A DNA stretch of 64,000 nucleotides from Micromussa lordhowensis (lineage: Eukaryota > Cnidaria > Anthozoa > Scleractinia > Lobophylliidae). Shown one piece after another: positions 1-9,661 of the stretch (its first letter is position 1; each line of letters opens with the position of its first letter). Location: contig OZ026603.1 of the NCBI GenBank assembly GCA_964020085.1, positions 6,498,046 to 6,562,045 of the forward strand. Direction: 5' to 3'. Position numbers and translations under genes: made by a program. The notes under the pieces were generated by a model, which was given only the letters and a program-made list of their open reading frames with translations, was not told where the DNA came from and ran no database searches.

Positions 1-527
1 TGCCAACCAGAGAACTATTGGCTGGTGAAACAAAGAATTGTTTTGTTTAATGGTTTGAACATTTAAATAACAAAAACAATGTTTGTAAACAAATATCTCC
101 CCTATATCGCGGAACCAATAGTTATATTCGAACTCGCGGAGTCATTTACGAGAAGGAAGGAAATTCAGGAAACTTATTGTTTTTTTTCACTGCCCGACTG
201 CCATATATTTTCGCGAAGGAAATATTAACTTCTTGAAAAGTGATCGCTAAAAATTGATCTTTAGTGACGGAGACATTTTGACATCGGGCGGAGTTTCGAG
301 CGACCAGTTCACGAAGTTTAGATTTGAATTGTAAACCTCGCGCGAACGTTTAAGGCATTTGGGTAGTGGATTTTTCTTGTCCGGGAAATCACGCATTGTA
401 TCGCTATAATAAATAATTTGGTAAAATAGATTGATTCATCTTAATTTTGTCGTGATTTTGAAGCGTTTTCTAGAAGAACTTGTATAATTGCGGAGGTTGT
501 GTCTATATAACTAAACTGCAGCCTTAA
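1..527. other. AT-rich flank without a recognisable gene
   Basis: No convincing coding region, RNA gene or repeat unit is visible here. The ORF that begins at 528 starts with TTG and becomes recognisable only where it runs into the truncated Penelope copy at 682, so it is not taken as an upstream gene. Confidence 0.5.
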
Positions 528-681
528 TTGTGCAAAGTCTTCGGAATAACGCTTCATTTTTACTACAAAATTTTGACGAATCAAGTTTATTTTGCTAACT
601 TGTTTATTGAAGCTACAGTACGTTGTTTTTCGAACAATATTTTTCTGTTGTCGTTTCGTTTATTAAAATGTTGGTCAAAAC

Positions 682-1369
682 AAACTAGATTTATTAATCA
701 TCACATTGACTGCAACTCCAAAAACGTTATCTACATGGTACAATGTAACCACTGTCACAAACAATACATAGGAGAAACCAAACGTAGACTTAAAGACCGC
801 TTCAACGAACATCGCAGACCTGTTGACAAACGAACTAACAGCTCTAAGCCCACCACGGTATCCGAACATTTTTTATGTAACAATCATAACGCTACTGACA
901 TGCAACTTATTCCCCTAGAACTCGTTAAATCTAATCGTGACGGTGTACGTAAAGCAAGAGAAGCATATCTCATTGAAAGAGGTCAAACCCTTGAACCTCA
1001 TGGTCTCAATAAGAAAGATGAAACTTAGTACGTTTCTTTTGTATCAGCTTTCTATGTTTAGGTCACCTGTACTATTTATAGCTGCTCATTGCTACTTTTC
1101 AGGCTATAACGTTTTACCATATTTTCAAATTTCAAATTTTCAAATTTTTACGTTAATTTTTTCATCGTTATTTATTACTTAGCCCTGTCTATCAAACTTT
1201 TGTTACATTTATCTTTTCACTAGTTATATCTTATTTCCCATATTTTAAATTTGTAACGTTTTAAACTAGAGTCATTCTCTGTTACACCCTGAGGAAGGAA
1301 GGCCGTGCCTTCCGAAATATTGGAAAATATATCCCTATACTGTGTAATCAGCCTTGCTTATTCTCGTGT
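682..1369 (+). pseudogene. 5'-truncated Penelope-like element copy (GIY-YIG end)
   Basis: These 688 bp are collinear with 4537-5224 at a constant offset of 3855 bp, and I see no difference between the copies. They contain only the last part of the protein: the GIY-YIG endonuclease region with its VIYMVQC and YIGETKRRL motifs, ending with the stop at 1026-1028, then the 3' non-coding tail. The reverse transcriptase is absent. A truncated copy lying head-to-tail in front of a complete one is typical of Penelope-like elements, where it acts as a pseudo-LTR. The identity implies a recent event. The fragment has no start of its own and is probably not a functional gene. Confidence 0.85.
1281..1348 (+). 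ncRNA. hammerhead-ribozyme-like motif in the upstream Penelope copy
   Basis: The segment reads CTGAGGA, then a GGAAGGC/GCCTTCC hairpin, then GAAA, then an ATATT/AATAT hairpin. It is flanked by GTTACAC (1281-1287) and GTGTAAT (1342-1348), which pair with one G-U. That is the order of a type I hammerhead core. One extra A precedes stem II and stem I has an uneven internal loop, so activity is uncertain. Hammerheads are known from Penelope-like elements. Confidence 0.4.
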
Positions 1370-1514
1370 ATTATTCAACTTATAGCTGATTAGATTCTCT
1401 ACAGCGAGAGGATCCGGTACTTCTGTTTTGTCACGGTGGTCCTTACAAAAATTAACGTTTGAAATTGTCCTCTACGACCACGATCCTCTTTATTGAAGCG
1501 ATCCGAAATAGAAG

Positions 1515-4500
1515 ATGGGAATAGACATCACGTCCTGGAGACTACGCATTGGAGTTTTCATGTGTTCTCCTAGAAGATTGGCTCGCCGCAAGTTTAACGT
1601 TAGACACAACTTCTCCGCAACGTCCAACCCACACAAGAGCAATGGGTCAAGAACATTTAGTACATTGTCACGTTTGCTTTTTCTTGTAATTTTATTTACC
1701 TCCTTTGTTGTCCTGTTACATTATGATGTTCGTCTTCTACAAATAACAGATTATAGCCGTCAACTATCGTCTGGCTCACCTACAAAACTTGGTAGATCAG
1801 TTCATTCTCTCACGTGCCCCTTTGACCAACGAACAATGTATAAACACCTACACGCATCATCGTCACTCATCATTGCCAAGAGCATGGATATCCATCCTAA
1901 CCCTGGTCCTACTGCTATCCATATCCTGAAAGACTTTACCAGCCCTGACCAGCGTCTGCTCTTCAACAAAGTTAAACGCTTACAACTGAAACTAACCCGC
2001 TACGAACAACATAAGAACAATTACACTTACTATTACAAGCACAAGATTATCCCTAAAGGATTAGTCATCAAATGTAGGCCAAATATTGACGCAACCTTCA
2101 ACGAACGATTCTACCAGCAGTGGAAGGGATTACTAACGGCAACATCTCGTAAAATGATGATGTTTCTAAAACAAGAATGCAATAAACATTTGAAACTGTT
2201 GAGATCAGAATTTAATCACACCTTAGATCAACTTAGAGCACAGTGCTCTACACTTACATTTGAACAAATCAAACACTTTCTTAGAGATTCTGCCTGTGAA
2301 CTTTCTCGTGAACTTCATTCTAGACATCGCAAGAAACTATCCGCTTCAACTGGTGAGTGTGTTCCTCTTGCTTTTATTCGTACACGTCACAATAACTCTA
2401 ACCAACTTAACCGTTCTAACCGACCGCAAATTCTTGTCAACAATTCTAATTCTCCCGTTACTACTTCCACCAATCACGTTAACGACCAATCCATCAACCA
2501 CATCACTACCACTGTCAATCATCTCACACCCATACGCAATCAAACCATCAACTACGAACCTGTCATCAACGCTCCTGATCATTCTACACCCATACGCAAT
2601 CGCATACGTCGCCGCAAACGGAAAACTAAAACTAACAGATACTGGAGACGTGACAACCACAATATTCAATTAGATACCAACGCTGTCATCAATTTAAGCT
2701 CTGTCACGCTTTCTCAGGACGAGAACCAATTGCTTGCTAGAGGCCTTTCCTTTTGCCCCACTCCTCGCAACATCAACTGGACTGAGATTAGAGCTGATTT
2801 CCATGAATTCAGTAGACGGATGCGTCTACTCGAGTACTTTCATGACTATCCCGCCCAAACTAATCTTAACCCATTCCGTACCAAAAGCAATTGGACCCCT
2901 CCCCTACACAGGGACCCTGCACTTGACACTTTTCTTGATGTTGTCGAGCATGACCTCTTGAAACTTAAACCAGCTCCTGTTAGAGACAATTTGACTACAC
3001 GTGAACGACATGCTTGTAAAATGCTCAGCCGACGAAGTGACATTGTCATCAAATCGGCTGACAAGGGTTCTGGCACTGTTGTTATGGATCGAGACTGGTA
3101 CATCAACGAGTGTCTAAGACAACTCAACGACACCAAGTTCTACAAACTCTTAGACAACGACGTAACTACTGACATACAGAAACGCATACTTAAATACACC
3201 GAACGCATGAACCGTGACAAAATTATTAACGAAGAAACCAAACGCTATCTTATACAGACTGACCCTAAACCCGGACGGTTTTACATTTTGCCTAAAGTGC
3301 ACAAGCAGGGTAACCCTGGACGCCCTATTGTCTCTAGCAACTCTCACCCTACGGAACGTATCTCACAATTTGTAGACCACCATCTCAAACCTCTGGTGCA
3401 GACCACGCAATCGTTTATAAAAGACACCACACACTTCCTCAACAAACTCGAACAACTTGGACAACTCCCTGCAAACGCCCTTCTTGTTACTCTAGACGTT
3501 TCTTCTCTTTACACTAACATTCCCCACAACGAAGGCATCACCGCCTGCCGACATTTCCTTGACACACGAGACCGCAACAGTTCTACTGTTGGCACGGAAA
3601 CTCTATGTGATCTTATACGTATGATTCTTACCATGAACAACTTTACCTTCAATGACAAACACTACCTGCAGATACACGGTACAGCCATGGGAACCAGAAT
3701 GGCACCTTCTTATGCCAATCTGTTCCTCGCCAAATTTGAGACAGACGCTTTGTCGCGTGCTCCATATCAACCACATACATGGTGGCGTTACATAGACGAC
3801 ATCTTCATGATATGGACACATTCTGTTGACGAACTACATGCTTTCACCTCTTACCTTAACAACATTCATCCCACTATTAAGTTCACATCCAATTATTCAT
3901 TTACTTCTATACCCTTTCTTGATGTTAACGTTTCTGTCAATAACGGCAATATCACGACTGATCTTTACACCAAAGCCACTGACAAACATCAATACTTGCT
4001 ACATTCTTCATGCCACCCTCAACATACCAAAAGAGCTATTCCATTCAGCTTAGCTCTTCGACTTCGTCGTATCTGTTCCTCTGACGAGACTTTCAAACAA
4101 CGTTCTAACGAACTCAAATCTTACCTCAACAAACGCGGATATAATTTACCTTTCCTTAATCAAGAAATAGCACGCGTACATAACATCACTCGTACTCAAA
4201 CACTCACCCCCAAAGACACTCCCACTACTAATCAGCCGCAACGGGTACCCCTCGTCATAACATATAATCCAGCTCTTCGCTACGTATCATCCATCATTAA
4301 CAAACACTTCAACATTCTGTCTTCATCTCCCCGTTGCACTAACGTTTTCAAAGCTAAACCCTTTGTTGCCTTCCGACGATCTAACAACCTTAGTAATATA
4401 TTAGTTAGTGCTAAGCTTCATAAACCGTCTACCACTGCTAACGAACCTCGCGGCTCTTTCCGTTGTGGCAACAACTGCCTAACATGCAATTACATAAACG

Positions 4501-4883
4501 ACGGACTTACTAAATATACATTTAATTCTACAGGAGAAACTAGATTTATTAATCATCACATTGACTGCAACTCCAAAAACGTTATCTACATGGTACAATG
4601 TAACCACTGTCACAAACAATACATAGGAGAAACCAAACGTAGACTTAAAGACCGCTTCAACGAACATCGCAGACCTGTTGACAAACGAACTAACAGCTCT
4701 AAGCCCACCACGGTATCCGAACATTTTTTATGTAACAATCATAACGCTACTGACATGCAACTTATTCCCCTAGAACTCGTTAAATCTAATCGTGACGGTG
4801 TACGTAAAGCAAGAGAAGCATATCTCATTGAAAGAGGTCAAACCCTTGAACCTCATGGTCTCAATAAGAAAGATGAAACTTAG
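1515..4883 (+). CDS. Penelope-like reverse transcriptase with GIY-YIG endonuclease
   Basis: This 1122-aa protein should copy element RNA into DNA and nick the target with its C-terminal nuclease. The N-terminus has a basic segment, one strongly hydrophobic stretch (about residues 52-70) and a 2A-like DIHPNPGP motif (125-132). Reverse transcriptase motifs follow: DKGSGTVVMD (near 515), LPKVHK and PGRPIVSS, LDVSSLYTNIP with the first catalytic Asp (near 659), GTAMGTRMAPSYANLF, and YIDD (near 760). A Cys-rich CGNNCLTC linker precedes the GIY-YIG domain (VIYMVQC...YIGETKRRLKDRF, near 1022-1055). This domain order defines canonical endonuclease-bearing Penelope-like elements. The ATG at 1515 is the first in frame and the ORF has no breaks, so it may be active. 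If the 2A-like motif works, it would release a membrane-associated leader peptide of about 131 aa. Confidence 0.93.
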   Translation: MGIDITSWRLRIGVFMCSPRRLARRKFNVRHNFSATSNPHKSNGSRTFSTLSRLLFLVILFTSFVVLLHYDVRLLQITDYSRQLSSGSPTKLGRSVHSLTCPFDQRTMYKHLHASSSLIIAKSMDIHPNPGPTAIHILKDFTSPDQRLLFNKVKRLQLKLTRYEQHKNNYTYYYKHKIIPKGLVIKCRPNIDATFNERFYQQWKGLLTATSRKMMMFLKQECNKHLKLLRSEFNHTLDQLRAQCSTLTFEQIKHFLRDSACELSRELHSRHRKKLSASTGECVPLAFIRTRHNNSNQLNRSNRPQILVNNSNSPVTTSTNHVNDQSINHITTTVNHLTPIRNQTINYEPVINAPDHSTPIRNRIRRRKRKTKTNRYWRRDNHNIQLDTNAVINLSSVTLSQDENQLLARGLSFCPTPRNINWTEIRADFHEFSRRMRLLEYFHDYPAQTNLNPFRTKSNWTPPLHRDPALDTFLDVVEHDLLKLKPAPVRDNLTTRERHACKMLSRRSDIVIKSADKGSGTVVMDRDWYINECLRQLNDTKFYKLLDNDVTTDIQKRILKYTERMNRDKIINEETKRYLIQTDPKPGRFYILPKVHKQGNPGRPIVSSNSHPTERISQFVDHHLKPLVQTTQSFIKDTTHFLNKLEQLGQLPANALLVTLDVSSLYTNIPHNEGITACRHFLDTRDRNSSTVGTETLCDLIRMILTMNNFTFNDKHYLQIHGTAMGTRMAPSYANLFLAKFETDALSRAPYQPHTWWRYIDDIFMIWTHSVDELHAFTSYLNNIHPTIKFTSNYSFTSIPFLDVNVSVNNGNITTDLYTKATDKHQYLLHSSCHPQHTKRAIPFSLALRLRRICSSDETFKQRSNELKSYLNKRGYNLPFLNQEIARVHNITRTQTLTPKDTPTTNQPQRVPLVITYNPALRYVSSIINKHFNILSSSPRCTNVFKAKPFVAFRRSNNLSNILVSAKLHKPSTTANEPRGSFRCGNNCLTCNYINDGLTKYTFNSTGETRFINHHIDCNSKNVIYMVQCNHCHKQYIGETKRRLKDRFNEHRRPVDKRTNSSKPTTVSEHFLCNNHNATDMQLIPLELVKSNRDGVRKAREAYLIERGQTLEPHGLNKKDET

Positions 4884-5135
4884 TACGTTTCTTTTGTATC
4901 AGCTTTCTATGTTTAGGTCACCTGTACTATTTATAGCTGCTCATTGCTACTTTTCAGGCTATAACGTTTTACCATATTTTCAAATTTCAAATTTTCAAAT
5001 TTTTACGTTAATTTTTTCATCGTTATTTATTACTTAGCCCTGTCTATCAAACTTTTGTTACATTTATCTTTTCACTAGTTATATCTTATTTCCCATATTT
5101 TAAATTTGTAACGTTTTAAACTAGAGTCATTCTCT

Positions 5136-5193
5136 GTTACACCCTGAGGAAGGAAGGCCGTGCCTTCCGAAATATTGGAAAATATATCCCTAT
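5136..5193 (+). ncRNA. hammerhead-ribozyme-like motif, Penelope 3' end
   Basis: This matches the motif at 1281-1348: CTGAGGA at 5144-5150, stem II, GAAA at 5169-5172, a short stem III, and the closing GTTACAC/GTGTAAT pair. The two motifs are 3855 bp apart, so cleavage at both would release RNA of exactly one element length from a tandem transcript. It has the same imperfection as the first: one extra A before stem II. Confidence 0.4.
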
Positions 5194-5379
5194 ACTGTGT
5201 AATCAGCCTTGCTTATTCTCGTGTTTTGTATAGCTACTTTCAAATTTCTAGTGCTTTCGCACTTCTGCTAAGAATAACTAGCATTGTACAAATTCAAAGT
5301 TTCAATTAAATTTTTCTTAATAGTGCTGTGTAAAGGCTTTATTTTGAATTCAGTAAATGCTCATCAAGGTAACCCATGT

Positions 5380-5745
5380 TAAAAATTTTAATTTTCCCGC
5401 CAAAAAACTTAGAAAATACGGGCGCTTAAAATACGCATGCGCCAATTTTTTTAAAAAATTGTTCCATACTCTTTCAAAAATTTTTAGTTTTCCCGCCAAA
5501 AAACTTAGAAAAATACGGGCGCCCAAAATACGCATGCGCCAATTTTTTTAAAAAATTGTTCCATACTCTTTCAAAAATTTTTAGTTTTCCCGCCAAAAAA
5601 CTTAGAAAAATACGGGCGCCCAAAATACGCATGCGCCAATTTTTTTAAAAAATTGTTCCATACTCTTTCAAAAATTTTTAGTTTTCCCGCCAAAAAACTT
5701 AGAAAAATACGGGCGCCCAAAATACGCATGCGCCAATTTTTTTTT
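5380..5745 (+). repeat. 97-bp tandem repeat array, about 3.8 units
   Basis: The string TTTTCCCGCCAAAAAA starts at about 5392, 5488, 5585 and 5682, giving a 96-97 bp period. Each unit also has a near-palindromic ATACGCATGCGCCAAT and a TTTTTTTAAAAAATTG block. Units are almost identical. The TTTCCCGCCAAA core matches the E2F/DP binding consensus, and further copies lie nearby (inverted near 6008, direct near 6093). Confidence 0.9.
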
Positions 5746-6184
5746 AATTTTCAAGGATGATGATATTTACAATTTTTCATCCTTAAGTTTAATTTGTATA
5801 TTTATTCATTGTTGATACATGCAACTCCAATAGTTAAAGAGCAAAGTTCCTCTGTAATCTTCACTAACTAAATATTACAATAAATAAACAACAAGTGTTT
5901 CATTTCAATTCTTTTATTTCGTTTGATTGCTTTAATAGAAAAGTAAATTAAATTAAATTAATTACAAAGGTGTCATCAAAAAAGTTTCGCTCTATATACT
6001 AAGACTTTTGGCGGGAAAATTTGATAAAATTTGCACAGCGTTTCCCCTGACAACTTTTTTGACAAAATTTTTAAAGGGGAGCCATATTGAATTTTTCCCG
6101 CCAAAAAATTAAACATAACGCATTTTGAACACAAACCAACGAAAAAAAAAATAAGTTCAATTCCAACTAAGATTTTGTGTTCAA
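5746..6184. other. non-coding AT-rich spacer with E2F-like motifs
   Basis: No gene is visible. GGCGGGAAAA near 6008 and TTTTCCCGCCAAAAAA near 6093 are opposed copies of the motif in the preceding array. ORFs across this stretch are short and unrecognisable. Confidence 0.4.
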
Positions 6185-6565
6185 AATGGTATATTCCATG
6201 ACGATATCTTGTTAAATAGTCAACCGTAAAACGACGACCAGCTAGCAACCTGTTACAAAAATGAGAAGAGCAGTTTAAAATTTCTACAACTGCAACGTTT
6301 CTACACAACAGTGAGAAGGTGAAAACATTTCTAAATCGAAATATTCAAGAAAGTTTACATAGCCAGGCAGCTTAAGCTCCAACTATGTAAACTCGCTTAA
6401 CTATAGCGATTCCAAAATGTCGCCACCTTCTCAATGTTGTGCAGAAACGTTGCAGTTGTAGATATTTTAACAGGCTCTTCCCATTTCTGTAAATAGATTT
6501 CTAGCTACCCGTCATTCACAGCTGAACTATTTAACGTGATATCATCATCCAATATATTTCAAGAA
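6185..6565. repeat. imperfect long inverted repeat (foldback/MITE-like)
   Basis: Arms of about 130 bp around 6185-6325 and 6430-6565 are reverse-complementary with scattered mismatches. For example CAACTGCAACGTTTCTAC on the left matches GCAGAAACGTTGCAGTTG on the right, and the GATATC/ACTATTTAAC segments pair further out. The loop is about 100 bp. No ORF spans it. It is probably an old non-autonomous DNA element. Confidence 0.65.
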
Positions 6566-8241
6566 GATAGCAAAGGCAAGCCAGAAACCCGATAACTCCT
6601 ACGAAATAATAATAAAATTGCGAAAACTTCAATCTAGTCCTAGCGTTTGAAAAATTTTAGAACTTCCGTCTCTTTTAGTCGAGATGAAAAAGTAAAACCC
6701 GACAAATTAAAGGCCAATTTAAAGAAAATGTTCATATCATGGCTTGCTTCGTTATCTTCTAGAAATTACTTCCAGCGAGGTGTTAAATGTCGATGTCTGG
6801 TTATCAAGCTTCAAAATGTACCATTATAATTATATCCTATGGCTTCTGTTAAACCACTTTTAGTTTAACTGTCTGTCAGAAAAGAGTAACATTTTAGGAG
6901 AATCAGGCAATTGGAATAGCTTGTTTGGAAAACTTTTGTCCGTAGCAAACGATAGCAATAAAACTTTAGAAGAATCAGACAATTGGAGCTACGTTCTTTA
7001 CAAATGACAAAAAATTAAGTAGATGTGAATAAAAACGAAAGCTATAACATTTTCAAATAATCAGACAGTTGGAGCAAAGTTTTGAAAATCAAAGTTGTAA
7101 CAGTGAACAGCGTCTGTCGGTTTCGGACGAAAGTAATACCATTTTAGAGCAATCAAACAATTGGAGCGACAAATCAGTTTTTGAAAACCAACAGATCTAT
7201 TCGTGAATGTTTTCCGTAAAAATGGTTGTCAGTCCAAATAGTAGCTTTGACATTTTAGAATATTCAGACAATTGAAGCTACACTTCTAAAACTCGATATC
7301 TCAGATGGGACAACTGAAAACCAAAACAATTTGACCAACAGTTTGGAAAAGCGAATGGAAAGAGTTGCTTGATACCATGCAGACATGATTCATTACAGCC
7401 TCGCTGGAAGTTAAACAAGAGGATATATTAGGTTTCTGGTTGATCTTTTTGCACTTAATTATTTCCCTTTTAGAAAAAAAAAATAAACCGAACGCTTTCC
7501 GTACAGAAATGTAAAACAATATCTATCTGCCGATATACGTAGTATTCTGAGGGTACAAAGATCAATCCAGAAACCCAATATCCTCTTCTAGAATTATTTA
7601 TTTTAAAGGTGGCTCTGCATGTTCACACACAACAAACGTCAAAAAAGTTCGCACTATTTACTGTAACGAATTAAACGAAAAGACAAAGAAACACGAACGA
7701 AACAATGAAGAAAGTGTGAAATATGTTGTGATCATGTCAACAAATGTTTCAAATTTAAATACGTGCTTGAATAAAGTTTCGAACAAATTCAGATGTACAA
7801 ACGAATCTTTAAAGTGTTTCAAAATTTCAGATGATGAAAGAACCAAAGAAAAAGTTTCATTAATCACTTTTAATTCACTTCAAGCTGCAGCATTTTAAGA
7901 TCAATTTGGTCATCGATTAATTTTGAGCAAAGAAATTGCTTTTTTTACATAAACAATTCACATCAGATAAATTAGTCAACGTGGACTTTCTGGAAAAAAA
8001 ATTAAAAGTTCACTGCAATTCGACGAATGAATCCAGACACTCAAATTTTGTCTCTGAAAATGCTAAGATTTGAAAAGAAATAATTCTCCGACAATAGAGT
8101 TTGATAGCTAAACTGAAATAATTTTCACGTCAGTCATTAAATATTGTCTTTTTAGCAAGGGCATTGCCCTCCAACAGACAATTCATATCATAAATTGGAA
8201 TTAGGCCTACGTTAACATAGTGCTCAATGACATTTGGAGAA
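6566..8241. other. gene-poor stretch with a diverged motif series
   Basis: No gene recognised. Between about 6888 and 7290 a degenerate motif resembling ACATTTTAGAAGAATCAGAC followed by AATTGGAGC recurs five times, at uneven intervals of roughly 75-110 bp. It ends at the Polinton target site, with GGAGAA at 8236-8241. Confidence 0.4.
8236..8241 (+). repeat. left target-site duplication of the Polinton
   Basis: GGAGAA lies directly outside the left terminal inverted repeat and is repeated exactly at 28335-28340. A 6-bp duplication is the known signature of Polinton/Maverick integrase. Confidence 0.93.
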
Positions 8242-8488
8242 AGTAGTGTAGTAATTGGGGCAGCTACCGCAATTTCTGAATTTTACGCATCTCAGCGTAG
8301 TTAGTGTAAAAATCTGAGTCTAAAATATATGATATAATACACTAAAACAGCGTAGTTATGCGTAGGTAGTGTAAGTAGCGTAGATATCGTAAAAATTAGA
8401 CATACTATTTTACGCACAAAAATGCCTAAAATGCGTAGGATAGTGTAGGATATAGTAAAATTTAGATTGTTCTCACGATGCTGATTTT
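8242..8488 (+). repeat. left terminal inverted repeat of the Polinton
   Basis: It is the reverse complement of 28088-28334 over 247 bp with one mismatch noticed (TAGTGTAGG against TTAGTGTAGG in the same orientation). It contains sub-repeats of the type GCGTAGGTAGTGTA and GCGTAGTTAGTGTA. Its inner edge lies on the last base of the VLTF3-like gene's stop codon, so it carries no coding sequence. Confidence 0.96.
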
Positions 8489-9483
8489 CAAGATTTGATA
8501 AATTTCCAACCAGCACTCTCACCACCTAGATATTCACATATTTTTTTCCAAATTTTATCAAGTTCATAGAGTTTTAAACGATCTTTATACAATTTTAGCT
8601 TTGGTAAAAATTCATTATATCCAAGTATTTGACAAAATTTATAAATGATATATGAATAGGAAAAGAAATTTCTTCTATTTTTACCTTTAAATAATTCAAA
8701 TGGCTCCTGAATTTGTAAAAACCTCATTTTCATTTTTTCTTCCATTATAGAAGTCATTTGTAATGGAGGTATTTTTGTTATTCTATACAATATTTGGGTG
8801 GTATGATTATAATAATTTAATTTACGATGTTTTTTAAGATATCTTTTAATATCTGATTCAGTTAACTTTTCCAAAGAATTTTCCATCCTTTCACGAATGA
8901 TTTCTTTGAAAATATTATTAATAACATCTTCTGAGACTTTAAAACTTTCTTTGCCTTGGATATTGGCTAAACAGTCACAAAAATGATTATATCTTTTGTA
9001 ATCATTTTCTGCAGGTTTTATGGATGCTTTTTCTGGATTTGTTGAGACATTAATGCTTATTCCACAACTTAGACAAGTACTTATCCCTTCATCGATGTTC
9101 AATACTCGAAATTTTTCACATGTATAACAATAGTTATCTTCATTTATATTATTTTCACTGTATTGTAGTTCATCAGGGAAGATATTATATTTATACTTTT
9201 TATAATAAGAATTATCAACACCATGGACAAATTTTTTTGCTTGATTTTCTGTATGTAAAAAAAGTAAAATAGCATTCTTTAATAAATAACTAGTACGAAG
9301 ATTTTTGATATCATTTATTTCATTTTCTAGCCTTATTTGTTCAATTTGATCAATTCTAGAATAATCTTTTTTGATGGATAAATTTATAATTTTTTTTTTT
9401 AAATCTGGTATTTTTTTTTCTTTTATAACAATTTCTGAAAGTTTTTTACGATGTAGATTGCCAATGGTCTCTTTGTTCATCAT
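8488..9483 (-). CDS. VLTF3-like late transcription factor
   Basis: This 331-aa protein matches the poxvirus late transcription factor 3 (VLTF3/A2L-like) family of large DNA viruses, which activates late viral promoters. The N-terminus is charged and probably coiled-coil. A zinc ribbon follows with CYTC at residues 119-122 and CLSC at 137-140. Next comes the family signature YKRYNHF (about 162-168) with NIQGKES (174-180), and a C-terminal region with IQEPF, RRNFFSYSYIIYKFCQ and LDKIWKKICEYL, all typical of the family. It is the last gene on the left arm and ends at the terminal-repeat edge. Two adjacent Met codons compete for the start; the first (9483) is used here. A TATATT-like motif lies a little upstream. 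VLTF3-like genes are not in the classic Polinton core set, so this suggests that the element runs its own late transcription. Confidence 0.88.
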   Translation of the reverse strand: MMNKETIGNLHRKKLSEIVIKEKKIPDLKKKIINLSIKKDYSRIDQIEQIRLENEINDIKNLRTSYLLKNAILLFLHTENQAKKFVHGVDNSYYKKYKYNIFPDELQYSENNINEDNYCYTCEKFRVLNIDEGISTCLSCGISINVSTNPEKASIKPAENDYKRYNHFCDCLANIQGKESFKVSEDVINNIFKEIIRERMENSLEKLTESDIKRYLKKHRKLNYYNHTTQILYRITKIPPLQMTSIMEEKMKMRFLQIQEPFELFKGKNRRNFFSYSYIIYKFCQILGYNEFLPKLKLYKDRLKLYELDKIWKKICEYLGGESAGWKFIKS

Positions 9484-9488
9484 AATAA

Positions 9489-9656
9489 TTAATATACTTT
9501 ATTCTTTAAAGTAGAGTAATCTTCACTCTCACTGCTCGTTGATTCCTCACTGCTCGTCGATTCCTCATCTGAATTAGGATCATAATCACTATCGCTACTA
9601 TCAGTATCATGAAGTGGGTCTTCAGTCAAGAATTTTTTAAAATTCGGAATTGGCAT
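9489..9656 (-). CDS. small acidic Ser/Asp/Glu-rich protein, 55 aa
   Basis: This short ORF fills the gap between the polymerase and VLTF3-like genes. It has an ATG preceded directly by TATAGTATAT, the element's usual start context, and ends 5 bp before the VLTF3-like start. The middle is a run of Asp, Ser and Glu residues, with DSSDSDYD and two SDEESTSS-like blocks, resembling casein kinase II substrates or acidic activation tails. The N-terminus PIPNFKKFLTEDP is less biased. I do not recognise a family. The tight spacing and the motif before the ATG are the main reasons to believe it is expressed; a DNA-mimic or regulatory role would be speculation. Confidence 0.55.
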   Translation of the reverse strand: MPIPNFKKFLTEDPLHDTDSSDSDYDPNSDEESTSSEESTSSESEDYSTLKNKVY

Positions 9657-9661
9657 ATATA

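Larger units (their letters stand above)
1370..5224 (+). mobile_element. full-length Penelope-like retroelement
   Basis: This is the complete unit between the end of the truncated copy (1369) and the shared 3' terminus (5224). It has a leader of about 145 bp, one long intact ORF (1515-4883), and a 3' tail with the hammerhead-like motif. The intact ORF and the 688-bp identity with the upstream partial copy argue for recent activity. I did not identify a target-site duplication. Confidence 0.85.

Noticed and set aside
5380..5745. CRISPR-like array
   Set aside because: Units of 97 bp are contiguous, with no variable spacers, in a eukaryotic setting. It is an ordinary tandem repeat.
8301..8525. 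ORF crossing the left terminal repeat (and its counterpart at 28069-28275)
   Set aside because: The reading frame arises from the repeat itself. The real genes stop at its inner edge, and no start motif is present.
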